Below, piece after piece: positions 17,045-26,113 of a stretch of DNA of 64,000 nt (position 1 is the first letter of the stretch; every line of letters starts with the position of its first letter). The notes under the pieces are model-generated. The model ran no database searches. It worked only from the letters and a program-made list of their open reading frames with translations, and was not told the origin of the DNA. The position numbers were made by a program, and so were the translations under genes. The stretch covers positions 1-64,000 of the forward strand of contig NZ_MWUE01000028.1 of the NCBI RefSeq assembly GCF_002077695.1, given 5' to 3'. Source of the DNA: Pantoea latae (GTDB lineage Bacteria; Pseudomonadota; Gammaproteobacteria; Enterobacterales; Enterobacteriaceae).

Positions 17045-17818
17045 TTACTGCTTAAATTTGTCGCACAGCGCCTGGGTGGCGTGGCGGAATACCCCTAAAT
17101 CGCTGCCCACGGCAACGAAGCTGGCGCCCCATTCCAGATAGCGGCGCGCGTCTGCTTCGACCGGCGCAAGAATGCCGCTCGGCTTGCCCGCCGCCTTCGC
17201 GCGCTCAAACACATGCTTGATCACCTTCAGCACTTCCGGGTGTGCAGGCTGGCCGAGATAACCGAGCGCCGCGGAGAGATCCCCCGGGCCGACAAAGATG
17301 CCGTCGACGCCCTCAACCGCCGCGATGGCGTCGATATTGTCCACCGCCTGCTGGGTTTCGATCTGCACCAGCAGCGTGATGTTGTCGTTCACCGTGCTGT
17401 TGTAGTCCGGCAGCGTGCCGTACATGTTGCTGCGGTGCGACACCGAAACGCCGCGAATGCCGGCGGGCGGATAACGGGTAGACGCCACGGCGCGCACCGC
17501 TTCCTCTTCGGTTTCCACAAACGGGATCAGGAAGTTGTAGAAGCCGATATCCAGCAGGCGCTTGATGATCACCGGCTCGTTGCACGGCGGACGCACCACC
17601 GGCGCGCTGACGCTGCCCTTGAGCGCCATCAGCTGCGGCACAAAGGTGGTGATATCGTTGGGCGCGTGTTCGCCGTCCAGCACCAGCCAGTCGAAACCGG
17701 CCAGGCCGAGCACTTCAGTGGTAATCGGGTTCGCCAGCGCGCACCAGCTGCCGATCAGGGTTTCGCCCGCCAGCAGGCGTTGGCGAAAGGCGTTCGGCCA
17801 GGCTCTGTTACTCATCAT
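17045..17818 (-). CDS. garL: 5-keto-4-deoxy-D-glucarate aldolase GarL
   Basis: Class II, metal-dependent aldolase that splits 5-keto-4-deoxy-D-glucarate into pyruvate and tartronate semialdehyde. At 257 residues it matches the family (256 in E. coli). Motifs of the HpcH/HpaI fold are clear: FDWLVLDGEHAPND near residue 43-56, PPAGIRGVSVSHR near 118, VQIETQQAV near 151, FVGPGDLSAALG near 175. Two adjacent ATG codons (17818 and 17815) follow GGAGAAGAG; either could be used. It lies 42 bp after gudD in the operon. Confidence 0.95.
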   Translation of the reverse strand: MMSNRAWPNAFRQRLLAGETLIGSWCALANPITTEVLGLAGFDWLVLDGEHAPNDITTFVPQLMALKGSVSAPVVRPPCNEPVIIKRLLDIGFYNFLIPFVETEEEAVRAVASTRYPPAGIRGVSVSHRSNMYGTLPDYNSTVNDNITLLVQIETQQAVDNIDAIAAVEGVDGIFVGPGDLSAALGYLGQPAHPEVLKVIKHVFERAKAAGKPSGILAPVEADARRYLEWGASFVAVGSDLGVFRHATQALCDKFKQ

Positions 17819-17860
17819 CTCTTCTCCCGTTACAGCCGCTCCCCGCAGGGAGCGAAAAAG

Positions 17861-19192
17861 TTAGCGCACCAGACAGGGACGCTTATTGTCGAAGGTCCAG
17901 TTCGGCACGAGGAACTGCATCGCCTGCGCATCGTCGCGCGCGCCCAGCCCATGTTTCTGATAGAGCGCATTGGCCTGCATCACCTGATCCATATCCAGCT
18001 CGACGCCGAGGCCCGGCTTCTGCGGCACCTGCACCATGCCGCCTTTAATTTGCAGCGGCTCTTTGGTCAGGCGCTGATTGCCTTCCTGCCAGATCCAGTG
18101 GGTATCGATGGCGGTAATGGCGCCCGGCGCGGCGGCCGCGACGTGGGTGAACATCGCCAGCGAGACGTCGAAGTGGTTGTTGGAGTGCGAGCCCCAGGTG
18201 AGGCCGAAGTCGTGACACATCTGCGCCACGCGCACCGATCCCTGCATGGTCCAGAAGTGCGGGTCGGCCAGCGGGATATCGACCGACTGCAGCGACAGCG
18301 TGTGGCCCATCTGGCGCCAGTCAGTGGCGATCATATTGGTGGCGGTCGGCAGGCCGGTGGCGCGGCGGAACTCCGCCATCACTTCGCGGCCGGAATAGCC
18401 CTGCTCCGCGCCGCACGGATCTTCCGCATAGGCCAGCACCCCTTTCAGCTGCTTGCCGAGCAGGATCGCCTCGTTGAGCGACCAGGCGCCATTGGGATCG
18501 AGGGTAATACGCGCCTCCGGGAAGCGTTTCGCCAGCGCCGTCACCGCTTCCGCCTCTTCGCCGCCGCGCAGCACGCCGCCCTTGAGCTTGAAGTCGTTAA
18601 AGCCGTACTTGTCGTACGCCGCCTCGGCCAGCCGCACCACCGCGTCCGGCGTCAGTGCCTCTTCGTGGCGCAGGCGATACCAGTCGCAGCGTTCATCTTC
18701 CTGACTCTGGTAAGGCAGCGCGGTTTTCTTACGATCGCCGATGTAGAACAGGTAGCCGAGCATCTCGACGCGGTCGCGCTGCTGACCGTCGCCCAGCAGC
18801 GTGGCGACGTTGACCTGCAGATGCTGGCCCAGCAGGTCGAGCAGCGCCGCCTCAATGCCGGTCACCACATGGATGGTGGTGCGCAGGTCAAAGGTCTGGC
18901 TGCCGCGCCCCGACGAATCGCGATCGGCGAAGGTGCTGCGCACCAGGCTGAGCACGTTTTTGTACTCGCCGACCGTTTTGCCGATCACCAGCGACGCCGC
19001 GTCCTCCAGCGTCTGACGAATTCTCTCACCGCCGGGAATTTCGCCGACGCCGGTGTGGCCTGCGTTGTCCTTGATAATCACGATGTTGCGGGTGAAAAAA
19101 GGCGCGTGCGCGCCGCTCAGGTTGAGCAACATGCTGTCATATCCGGCTACCGGAATAACCTGCATCGCTGTGACTTTCGGTGTCGAACTCAT
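17861..19192 (-). CDS. gudD: Glucarate dehydratase GudD
   Basis: Enolase-superfamily dehydratase that turns D-glucarate into 5-keto-4-deoxy-D-glucarate. The 443-residue product starts MSSTPKVTAMQVIPVAGYDS and is close to E. coli GudD (446) over its whole length. Catalytic motifs are present: the KxK pair in DFKLKGG, the metal ligands in LDPNGAW, AEDPCGAEQG and NMIATDW, and the general-base His in WGSHSNNHFD. The start is ATG 19192; a longer frame upstream would overlap gudX and lacks similarity. It follows gudX by 10 bp. Confidence 0.97.
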   Translation of the reverse strand: MSSTPKVTAMQVIPVAGYDSMLLNLSGAHAPFFTRNIVIIKDNAGHTGVGEIPGGERIRQTLEDAASLVIGKTVGEYKNVLSLVRSTFADRDSSGRGSQTFDLRTTIHVVTGIEAALLDLLGQHLQVNVATLLGDGQQRDRVEMLGYLFYIGDRKKTALPYQSQEDERCDWYRLRHEEALTPDAVVRLAEAAYDKYGFNDFKLKGGVLRGGEEAEAVTALAKRFPEARITLDPNGAWSLNEAILLGKQLKGVLAYAEDPCGAEQGYSGREVMAEFRRATGLPTATNMIATDWRQMGHTLSLQSVDIPLADPHFWTMQGSVRVAQMCHDFGLTWGSHSNNHFDVSLAMFTHVAAAAPGAITAIDTHWIWQEGNQRLTKEPLQIKGGMVQVPQKPGLGVELDMDQVMQANALYQKHGLGARDDAQAMQFLVPNWTFDNKRPCLVR

Positions 19193-19202
19193 TTCCTGCT
19201 CC

Positions 19203-20549
19203 TTACACTGTGGCGCGGCCAAATGCCGGGCGCTTGCGGTCGAAGGTCCAACCGGGAACCAGATACTGCATGGCGGTGGCGTCGTTGCGCGCGCCCGCCG
19301 GCAGCGATGTATAAAGATCGTTGGCCTGGCGCAGCCGATCCCAGTCCAGCTCAATGCCGAGACCCGGCGCGTCGGGCACGGCGATTTTGCCGTTGCGGAT
19401 CTGCAGCGGCTGTTTGGTCAGACGCTGGTCGCCCTCCTGCCAGATCCAGTGGGTGTCGATGGCGGTCGGTTTGCCCGGCGCGGCGGCGCCGACGTGGGTA
19501 AACATCGCCAGCGAAATATCGAAGTGGTTGTTGGAGTGACAGCCCCAGGTCAGCCCCCAGTCGTCGCAGAGCTGCGCCACGCGCACCGCGCCGCTCAGCG
19601 TCCAGAAGTGCGGATCGGCCAGCGGGATATCGACCGCGTTGAGCATCACCGCATGGTTCATCTCGCGCCAGTTGGTGGCGATCATATTGGTGGCGACCGG
19701 CAGCCCGGTGGCGCGGCGGAACTCCGCCATCACCTCGCGCCCGGAATAGCCCTGCTCGGCGCCGCACGGATCTTCTGCATAGGTCAGCACGTCGCCCATG
19801 CCTTTGCAGAGGCGGATCGCCTCGTCCAGATGCCAGGCGCCATTGGGATCGACAGTGATGCGCGCGTCCGGGAAGCGCCTCTTAAGCGCCACGGCGGAGG
19901 CGATCTCCTGCTCGCCCGGCAGCACGCCGCCTTTGAGTTTGAAATCCTTAAAGCCGTATTTGTCCTGCGCCGCCTCGGCCAGCCGCACCACCGCGTCCGG
20001 CGTCAGCGCCTGCTGGTGGCGCAGGCGATACCAGTCATGGCCGCCCTTTTCGCCGCTCTGATAGGGCAGATCGGTTTTTTCCCGGTCGCCGATATAGAAG
20101 AGATAGCCCAGCACCGTCACCTCGTCGCGCTGTTGGCCGGGGCCGAGCAGCTCCGCCACCGGCACGCCAAGCGCCTGACCGAGCAAATCGAGCAGCGCCG
20201 CCTCCAGCGCCGCCACGGCGTTGACGCGCAGCTCAAAGGTCCAGGCGCCTTTGCCGAAGGTGTCGAAATCGGCGGTCTGGTTGCCTTTGTGCACCTGCTG
20301 CACCAGCCGGTTCATGCGCGCCACCTGCTGCCCTTTCACCTGCGGGATCGCCTCCACCAGCGTCTGATAGATGGTGTCGCCGCCTGGCGCTTCGCCAACG
20401 CCGGTATGGCCGGCGCTGTCGGTCAGCACCACGATATTGCGGGTAAAGCAGGCGTTATGCGCGCCGCCGATATTCAGCAGCATGCTGTCGTATCCGGCGA
20501 CGGGGATCACCTGCATCTCGGTGATAACCGGTGAACTTTGCGTGTTCAT
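19203..20549 (-). CDS. gudX: Glucarate dehydratase-related protein GudX
   Basis: Enolase-superfamily paralogue of GudD, 448 residues, encoded just upstream of it. The E. coli protein is known to have only weak glucarate dehydratase activity. This copy keeps the same motifs (DFKLKGG, VDPNGAW, EDPCGAEQG, ATNW in place of ATDW, and WGCHSNNHFD). It differs mainly in the N-terminal capping domain, where GudD has FADRDSSGRG and GudX has NQTADFDTFG. The catalytic set therefore looks intact, and why both are kept is unclear. It lies 9 bp after gudP. Confidence 0.94.
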   Translation of the reverse strand: MNTQSSPVITEMQVIPVAGYDSMLLNIGGAHNACFTRNIVVLTDSAGHTGVGEAPGGDTIYQTLVEAIPQVKGQQVARMNRLVQQVHKGNQTADFDTFGKGAWTFELRVNAVAALEAALLDLLGQALGVPVAELLGPGQQRDEVTVLGYLFYIGDREKTDLPYQSGEKGGHDWYRLRHQQALTPDAVVRLAEAAQDKYGFKDFKLKGGVLPGEQEIASAVALKRRFPDARITVDPNGAWHLDEAIRLCKGMGDVLTYAEDPCGAEQGYSGREVMAEFRRATGLPVATNMIATNWREMNHAVMLNAVDIPLADPHFWTLSGAVRVAQLCDDWGLTWGCHSNNHFDISLAMFTHVGAAAPGKPTAIDTHWIWQEGDQRLTKQPLQIRNGKIAVPDAPGLGIELDWDRLRQANDLYTSLPAGARNDATAMQYLVPGWTFDRKRPAFGRATV

Positions 20550-20558
20550 ACTCTCTCC

Positions 20559-21905
20559 TCAGGTCCGGTGCTTCAGTTCGATACGTTTGATGTCACCCGC
20601 GATCACCAGGAAGCTAAACGCGGCGACAAACGCATGGATGCCGACATAGATCAGCGCGCCTTCAAACGAGCCGCTGGTGGCGATGATGTAGCCGATAGCG
20701 ATAGGCGTCACGATGCCGGAGAGGTTGCCGAACATATTGAACAGGCCGCCGCTCAGGCCGCTGATCTCTTTCGGCGCGGTATCCGCCATTACCGCCCAGC
20801 CCAGCGCGCCGATGCCTTTGCCGAAGAAGGCGAGCGCCATAAAGAACACCACCACCCACTCCGTGTCGCTGTAGTTACACATCACCATGCTGATAGAGAG
20901 CAGCATGCCGAGCACGATCGGCGTTTTACGCGCGATATTGAGCGAGCCGGTTTTTCGCATCAGGTAGTCGGAGATGACGCCGCCAAGCACGCCGCCAAGG
21001 AAGCCGCACACCGCCGGAATCGAGGCGATCATCCCCGCTTTCAGGATCGACATGCCGCGCGCCTGCACCAGATAGACCGGGAACCAGGTGATAAAGAAGT
21101 AGGTCAGCGCGTTGACGCAGTACTGGCCGAGATAGATGCCCAGCATCATGCGCGAGGAGAGCAGCTGCTTGATCTGGAACCACTTCTCATTCCAGCTCAC
21201 TTTGTGCTCCGCCTTTTTCGCATCCATATTGATCAGCGCGCCGCCCTGCGCCATATACTCCAGCTCCGCTTTATTGACGCCGGGATGGTCGTTGGGATCG
21301 TGGATCACCTTCAGCCAGATAAAGCTGAGAATGATGCCGAGACCGCCCATAAACCAGAACACGTGCGCCCAGCCCACTTCCGCCACCAGCCAGCCCATAA
21401 TCGGCGCAAAGATCACCGTGGCGAAATATTGCGCGGAGTTGAAAATCGCCACGGCGGTGCCGCGCTCCTGTGCCGGGAACCAGGCGGCCACAATGCGGCT
21501 GTTGCCCGGGAAGGAAGGCGCTTCCGCCAGGCCGACCATAAAGCGCAGCAGAAACAGCGAAACGATGATGCCGAAGCCGCTGAAGATATCGACGAAGCCC
21601 TGCAGCAGGGTAAAGAGCGACCAGGTAAAGATGCTCCAGAAGTAGACGCGTTTCGAGCCGAAGCGGTCCAGCAGCCAGCCGCCGGGGATCTGCCCGATGA
21701 CGTAGGCCCAGGAAAACGCCGAGAAGATGTAGCCCAGACCGACAGAGTCGAGGCCGATATCTTTCGACATGGCGGAACCGGCGATGGAAATAGTGGCGCG
21801 GTCGCCGTAGTTGAACGAGGTGACGATAAACAGCATCACCACGATCCAGTAGCGGGCGTTGGTGCGCTTCTGCACCGCTTCCGCCGTCTGGCTGTAACTA
21901 TTCAT
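20559..21905 (-). CDS. gudP: D-glucarate/galactarate MFS transporter GudP
   Basis: Major facilitator superfamily symporter of the anion:cation symporter family, 448 residues with about twelve membrane segments. The first segment contains the family motif SFNYGDRATISIAG (about residues 28-41). The loop motif GGWLLDRFGSKRV follows segment 2, and GFLGGVLGGVISDYL lies in the second half. ATG 21905 is preceded by CAGGAG; the frame remains open upstream without similarity. First gene of the gudP-gudX-gudD-garL-garR-garK operon and divergent from garD. E. coli has separate gudP and garP; here one transporter precedes all the genes. Confidence 0.94.
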   Translation of the reverse strand: MNSYSQTAEAVQKRTNARYWIVVMLFIVTSFNYGDRATISIAGSAMSKDIGLDSVGLGYIFSAFSWAYVIGQIPGGWLLDRFGSKRVYFWSIFTWSLFTLLQGFVDIFSGFGIIVSLFLLRFMVGLAEAPSFPGNSRIVAAWFPAQERGTAVAIFNSAQYFATVIFAPIMGWLVAEVGWAHVFWFMGGLGIILSFIWLKVIHDPNDHPGVNKAELEYMAQGGALINMDAKKAEHKVSWNEKWFQIKQLLSSRMMLGIYLGQYCVNALTYFFITWFPVYLVQARGMSILKAGMIASIPAVCGFLGGVLGGVISDYLMRKTGSLNIARKTPIVLGMLLSISMVMCNYSDTEWVVVFFMALAFFGKGIGALGWAVMADTAPKEISGLSGGLFNMFGNLSGIVTPIAIGYIIATSGSFEGALIYVGIHAFVAAFSFLVIAGDIKRIELKHRT

Positions 21906-22409
21906 GATGCACTCCTGAAATATAGCGTTCGCTACATTCGCTCTGACTGCATACACATCGCGTTGGGTATCAGAGAGAAGTCGGGTTAAACACGGCGATT
22001 TTTTTATAGGGGCAAACCGATAGTGCGTCGTGACGAATAACCTAACGTCGAATAACGAAAGCCAGTATAGGAAGGGCAAAAGCGGGAGGCACTGGAAGAA
22101 CGCCTGACAATTTCCTTTGATTGACAGCGATTATCTGGCAGTTGCACAGCCGACTGCGGCGCGCTTCACGGAACCCGGTTTTTTGGCATCAAAATGCTTA
22201 AGAAATAAGCAGCGGGCGGGCGCTTTGTGAGACTCTTCACTTGCTTTTGGAAAAGCGAACCAAAAAGCGGTGATTTCTCGCCTTAATGCCGTTCAGTTGC
22301 ACAATGCGGCGGGCAAATCCCCTCCATATACTAAAGCTGGCAAATTCGATGTGCGTCTCTGAGAACGATAACGCGCCGCCACGTACGGCGCATGACTGGA
22401 AGGTGAGCG
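21906..22409. promoter_or_regulatory. gudP-garD divergent control region with repeated CAGTTGCACA motif
   Basis: A 504-bp gap between two divergent sugar-diacid transcripts. The 10-mer CAGTTGCACA occurs twice, at 22139-22148 and 22294-22303. In each case TGCGGCG follows shortly after, so the repeated unit is longer than the 10-mer. CdaR, the diacid regulator of these genes in E. coli, is the natural candidate to bind here, but no cdaR gene lies in the window and I cannot confirm the motif. No gene is seen. Confidence 0.45.
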
Positions 22410-23969
22410 ATGAACCCCATGACCAAAGAGCCGCCGCTCTGCATCAAAGTCCATGAAAACGACAATGTCGCAATCGTGGTCAACAACCAGGGACTGCCGG
22501 CCGGCACACAATTTCCCGACGGGCTGACGCTGACGGAGCATGTGCCGCAAGGACACAAAGTCGCGCTGGCCGCTATTGCGCAGGGCGCGGCTATTCTGCG
22601 CTACGGCGAAGTGATCGGCTATGCCCTGCGCGATATCCCCCAGGGCAGCTGGATTGACGAGTCGCTGGTGGCGCTGCCCGAGGCACCGCCGCTCGCCAGC
22701 CTGCCGCTGGCGACCAACGTGCCGCCCGATCTGCCGCCGCTGGAGGGCTACACCTTCGAAGGCTACCGCAACGCCGACGGCAGCGTCGGCACGCGCAACC
22801 TGCTTGGCATCACCACCAGCGTGCACTGCGTCGCGGGCGTGGTGGACTATGTGGTGCAGATTATTGAGCGCGATCTGCTGCCCCGCTACCCCAACGTCGA
22901 CGGCGTGGTGGCGCTGAACCATCTTTACGGCTGCGGCGTGGCGATTAACGCGCCGGCGGCGGTGGTGCCGATCCGCACCATTCACAACCTGGCGCTCAAC
23001 GCCAACTTCGGCGGCGAAATCATGGTGGTGAGCCTCGGCTGCGAAAAATTACAGCCGGAACGGCTGCTGACCGGCACCGACGACGTGCAGGCGATTTCGC
23101 TGGATGATAATGACATCGTGCGGCTGCAGGATGAGCGCCATATCGGCTTTGGCGCCATGGTGGAGGAGATCCTCAGCGTGGCGAAAAGGCACCTTGAGCG
23201 GCTCAACCAGCGTCAGCGCGAAACCTGCCCCGCCTCGGCGCTGATGGTCGGCATGCAGTGCGGCGGCAGCGACGCCTTTTCCGGCGTGACGGCGAACCCC
23301 GCGGTGGGCTTCGCCTCCGATCTGCTGGTGCGCTGCGGCGCCACGGTGATGTTCTCGGAAGTGACCGAAGTGCGCGATGCGATCCACCTGCTGACGCCGC
23401 GCGTGGTCGATGAAACGGTCGGCAAGCGGCTGCTGGAAGAGATGGCGTGGTATGACGACTATCTCGATCAGGGTAAAACCGACCGTAGCGCCAACCCTTC
23501 GCCCGGCAATAAAAAAGGCGGGCTGGCGAACGTGGTGGAAAAAGCGCTGGGATCGATCGCCAAGTCGGGGCGCAGCCCGATTGTCGAAGTGCTGTCGCCG
23601 GGCCAGCGTCCAACGCGGCGCGGGCTGATCTACGCCGCGACGCCCGCCAGCGACTTTGTCTGCGGCACGCAGCAGATGGCGTCGGGCATTACGCTGCAGG
23701 TTTTTACCACTGGACGCGGCACGCCTTACGGACTGGCGGCGATCCCGGTGATCAAGATGGCGACGCGCAACGCGCTGGCCGAGCGCTGGCACGATCTGAT
23801 GGATATTAACGCTGGCACCATCGCCACCGGCGAAGAGACCATTGAACAGGTCGGCTGGCGGCTGTTCAACCTGATTCTGGATATCGCCAGCGGCCGCCAG
23901 CAAACCTGGTCGGATCGCTGGGGCATTCGCAATCAGCTGGCGGTGTTTAACCCGGCGCCGGTGACCTGA
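22410..23969 (+). CDS. garD: Galactarate dehydratase GarD
   Basis: Iron-dependent dehydratase of the UxaA/altronate dehydratase family that converts galactarate (mucate) to 5-keto-4-deoxy-D-glucarate, joining the GudD pathway before GarL. The 519-residue product is near the E. coli length of 523. A small N-terminal SAF-like domain (about 1-100) is followed by the conserved segment EGYRNADGSVGTRNLLGI, then HLYGCGVAI, VSLGCEKLQPERL and MQCGGSDAFSGVTANPA, whose Cys and His residues are candidate metal ligands. Start ATG 22410; an ATG four codons downstream (22419) is also possible. Single-gene transcript divergent from gudP. Confidence 0.96.
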   Translation: MNPMTKEPPLCIKVHENDNVAIVVNNQGLPAGTQFPDGLTLTEHVPQGHKVALAAIAQGAAILRYGEVIGYALRDIPQGSWIDESLVALPEAPPLASLPLATNVPPDLPPLEGYTFEGYRNADGSVGTRNLLGITTSVHCVAGVVDYVVQIIERDLLPRYPNVDGVVALNHLYGCGVAINAPAAVVPIRTIHNLALNANFGGEIMVVSLGCEKLQPERLLTGTDDVQAISLDDNDIVRLQDERHIGFGAMVEEILSVAKRHLERLNQRQRETCPASALMVGMQCGGSDAFSGVTANPAVGFASDLLVRCGATVMFSEVTEVRDAIHLLTPRVVDETVGKRLLEEMAWYDDYLDQGKTDRSANPSPGNKKGGLANVVEKALGSIAKSGRSPIVEVLSPGQRPTRRGLIYAATPASDFVCGTQQMASGITLQVFTTGRGTPYGLAAIPVIKMATRNALAERWHDLMDINAGTIATGEETIEQVGWRLFNLILDIASGRQQTWSDRWGIRNQLAVFNPAPVT

Positions 23970-24008
23970 TGCGCCACGCGCGCGGCAGGCACGCCGCGCG
24001 CGATGGGC

Positions 24009-24455
24009 TTAAAGCGCTTTGCCCCAGGCTTCCACCCACGGCGAGGTGACCGACTCTGGTTCGGGATGCTCGGTGGCGTCCACCAGCAGCACCTCGCCGA
24101 CGCGCGTTGCGCTCTGCTCCTGCAGCAGCGCGTCAAAGGTTTTTCCCGCGCCGCAGAAGTGGTCGTAGCTGCTGTCGCCCAGCGCGATAACGCCGTAGCG
24201 CAGCGTCGGCTGATAACCCAGCTTATCTTTGACATCCTGATAGAGTCGGGCGATGTTGTCCGGAAAATTGCCCTGCCCGGTGGTCGAGGTGATCACCAGC
24301 GCCACGTCGCCGCCGTAGCCTTGCCACTGCGCCAGAGTCGGATCGTCATAGAGCGCGACCTCGTGTCCCTGCGCCTGTAAAATCGGCTGCGCCTCTTCCG
24401 CCACCAACAGCGCGTTGCCGTATACCGTACCTACAAAAATGCCAATCTTCGCCAT
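24009..24455 (-). CDS. yqcA: Flavodoxin-like protein YqcA
   Basis: Short-chain flavodoxin, 148 residues, predicted to bind FMN and carry electrons in the cytosol. The phosphate-binding loop is at the start (GIFVGTVYGNALLVAEE; an ordinary flavodoxin has TGT followed by E in the third helix turn). The flavin loops are TSTTGQGNFPDN near residue 56 and ALGDSSYDHFCGAGK near 90. Close to E. coli YqcA (149). It is the last gene of yqcC-truC-yqcA, 11 bp after truC. Partner proteins are not known to me. Confidence 0.93.
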   Translation of the reverse strand: MAKIGIFVGTVYGNALLVAEEAQPILQAQGHEVALYDDPTLAQWQGYGGDVALVITSTTGQGNFPDNIARLYQDVKDKLGYQPTLRYGVIALGDSSYDHFCGAGKTFDALLQEQSATRVGEVLLVDATEHPEPESVTSPWVEAWGKAL

Positions 24456-24466
24456 ATGCCTGCTCC

Positions 24467-25243
24467 TTAAGCTGAAGTGCTATCCTCGCCCGCCGCGTCG
24501 GCAAACTCAAGTCCCGCGGCGGCGAACGCCGCCTGCCAGCCGAACTGCTGCGCCAGCTGGTGCCATACCGCATCCAGCCCGGCGCGGATCACCAGCGGCT
24601 TGCCGGTGATGGGATGCGTCAGCGCCAGGCTGCTGGCGTGCAGCATCAGCCGATCGGCGCCGAACTGCTGCGCCGCGCCGCGATTTTGCCGCAGATCGCC
24701 GTGGGTGGTGTCGCCGATAATCGGATGCCGCAGATGCGCCATATGGCGCCGCAGCTGATGCTTGCGGCCGGTGCGCGGCGAGAGCTGCAGCAGGCTGTAG
24801 CGCGCGCTGGCGTAGCGGCCGATCGCCACCGGCATTTCCGCCCAGGCCAGCGCCTGATAATCGGTCACCGCCGGCTGCGCGGTGCGCGCTTGCGTGGCGA
24901 ACTTATCGGCGATTTTGTCCAGCTCTTCCACCAGCGGATAGTCGAGCGTGCCGCTCTCCTGCAGCCAGCCGCGCGTCACCGCGTGGTAGGTTTTCTGCAT
25001 CTGATGCTGTTCGAACTGCTGCGACAGCAGCCGCCCTACCTCGCTGGAGAGGCCCATCAGCAGCACGCCGGAGGTGGGACGGTCGAGGCGATGCGCGGTA
25101 AAGACGTGCTGGCCGATCTGGTCACGCACCGTCTGCATCACCACCACTTTCTCTTTGCGATCCAGCCAGCTGCGGTGCACCAGCCAGCCGGCGGGCTTGT
25201 TGACCGCCACCAGCCACTCATCCTGATAGATAATCTCCAGCAT
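24467..25243 (-). CDS. truC: tRNA pseudouridine(65) synthase TruC
   Basis: RluA-family pseudouridine synthase that modifies uridine 65 in the T-stem of certain tRNAs. The 258-residue product has the catalytic motif HRLDRPTSGVLL near residue 51, with Asp54 as nucleophile, and the family segments NKPAGWLVH near 15 and LSPRTGRKHQLRRHM near 155. Its ATG overlaps the stop of yqcC as TGATG, so the two are translationally coupled. Confidence 0.95.
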   Translation of the reverse strand: MLEIIYQDEWLVAVNKPAGWLVHRSWLDRKEKVVVMQTVRDQIGQHVFTAHRLDRPTSGVLLMGLSSEVGRLLSQQFEQHQMQKTYHAVTRGWLQESGTLDYPLVEELDKIADKFATQARTAQPAVTDYQALAWAEMPVAIGRYASARYSLLQLSPRTGRKHQLRRHMAHLRHPIIGDTTHGDLRQNRGAAQQFGADRLMLHASSLALTHPITGKPLVIRAGLDAVWHQLAQQFGWQAAFAAAGLEFADAAGEDSTSA

Positions 25244-25566
25244 CAGGCGCGATCGTCCATAAACAGCGCGTCGAGCTGGGTCAGACTGCGCAGGATCGGC
25301 GCATGGCCTGGCGTCGCGGCGGCCAGCGCGACTTCAAAATAGGGCGCGATGGCGAAGTTTTGCGGCAGCGGCTGCTGCGCGGCAATAAGCGCCCGCAGGC
25401 GCGGGATCAGCACCCACTGCAGCCACTCAAGCGGCTCCAGGGTATCGAGGCAGAAAGGCTGATCGCTGGCGAGCGCGCTGGCGGAGGGGGGCGTCTCCTG
25501 CCAGTGTTGATGATCGCGCAGCAGCGTTTCGAGCTGCTCCAGCCGTTGTAACAGTAAAGGGGTCAT
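25243..25566 (-). CDS. yqcC: YqcC family protein (unknown function)
   Basis: A 107-residue soluble, helical protein similar throughout to E. coli YqcC, a family without a known role. Conserved core: QPFCLDTLEPLEWLQWVLIPR (in two parts, about residues 41-61) and LPQNFAIAPYFE near 75. ATG 25566 is chosen because similarity starts there. It is the first gene of the yqcC-truC-yqcA operon and follows the csrB terminator on the same strand. Confidence 0.92.
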   Translation of the reverse strand: MTPLLLQRLEQLETLLRDHQHWQETPPSASALASDQPFCLDTLEPLEWLQWVLIPRLRALIAAQQPLPQNFAIAPYFEVALAAATPGHAPILRSLTQLDALFMDDRA

Positions 25567-25627
25567 ACGCCACCTCCAGCGAGCGGTAAATTCGGGCGGC
25601 AAGCATACCACCGCCGGACGCGGGCGC

Positions 25628-25660
25628 AAAAAAAGGGAGCACTGTTAAAACAGTGCTCCC
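25628..25660 (-). terminator. csrB terminator
   Basis: On the minus strand GGGAGCACTGTT pairs perfectly with AACAGTGCTCCC, followed by seven T residues. Confidence 0.92.
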
Positions 25661-25945
25661 GGTTCGTTTGCAGCTTTCCCGCTACGCTGATGCTCCCTGC
25701 TCATCCGTGACAACTTTTCCTGCGCGCCATCCTGCGCTTATCATCCTGATAATTCCTTTGGCATCCAGGCCCGCCACCCATCATGTGCGGCTCTCGTTCT
25801 CCTTCCTGGAGGTGTCCCTGACTCTCTCCTGAGTATCCTGCTTCATCCTGAAGCCTTCCATGTGACGTAAACTCCGTTACGGTCCCGCCTCCTGGCATGA
25901 CGTATCCTGACGCTATCTTTAATCCTCTGGCTTCCTGCCAACTGC
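25628..25945 (-). ncRNA. csrB: CsrB small RNA (CsrA-sequestering)
   Basis: CsrB binds many copies of the translational regulator CsrA and so relieves its targets. The minus-strand sequence contains 22 GGA triplets in about 315 nt, mostly as CAGGA or AGGGA in predicted loops. Its 3' end (AGGAAAAGTTGTCACGGATG, then GAACCGGGAGC and the terminator) is almost the same as E. coli CsrB. It lies between syd and yqcC exactly as in E. coli. The 5' end near 25945 is inferred from a promoter-like sequence. The small open frame inside it at 25701-25898 is not a gene. Confidence 0.95.
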
Positions 25946-25950
25946 TGACT

Positions 25951-25978
25951 ATTCTGGCAGAGGCAGCTGAATAAACAA
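25951..25978 (-). promoter_or_regulatory. Candidate csrB promoter
   Basis: On the minus strand TTGTTT (25978-25973) and CAGAAT (25956-25951) are 16 bp apart, placing a start near 25945. The assignment rests on spacing only. Confidence 0.45.
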
Positions 25979-26113
25979 GGTACTAAAAAGCGTTACGCTA
26001 TTTGTTTATAGACCAAATTTAGGACTATCGCCATTAAGTCGATGATTCACAATATTTTTACATTGCAGACTTCTGGATGTCCCTGGATTAAAATGCCAAT
26101 CTCTCACAAAGCA

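Noticed and set aside
19203..20549. gudX as a pseudogene copy of gudD
   Set aside because: The frame is full length and the KxK, metal-ligand and catalytic His motifs are kept, so it is a working-looking paralogue.
25701..25898. A 65-codon minus-strand open frame between yqcC and syd
   Set aside because: It lies wholly within CsrB; the GGA repeats account for its Gly/Glu/Arg content.
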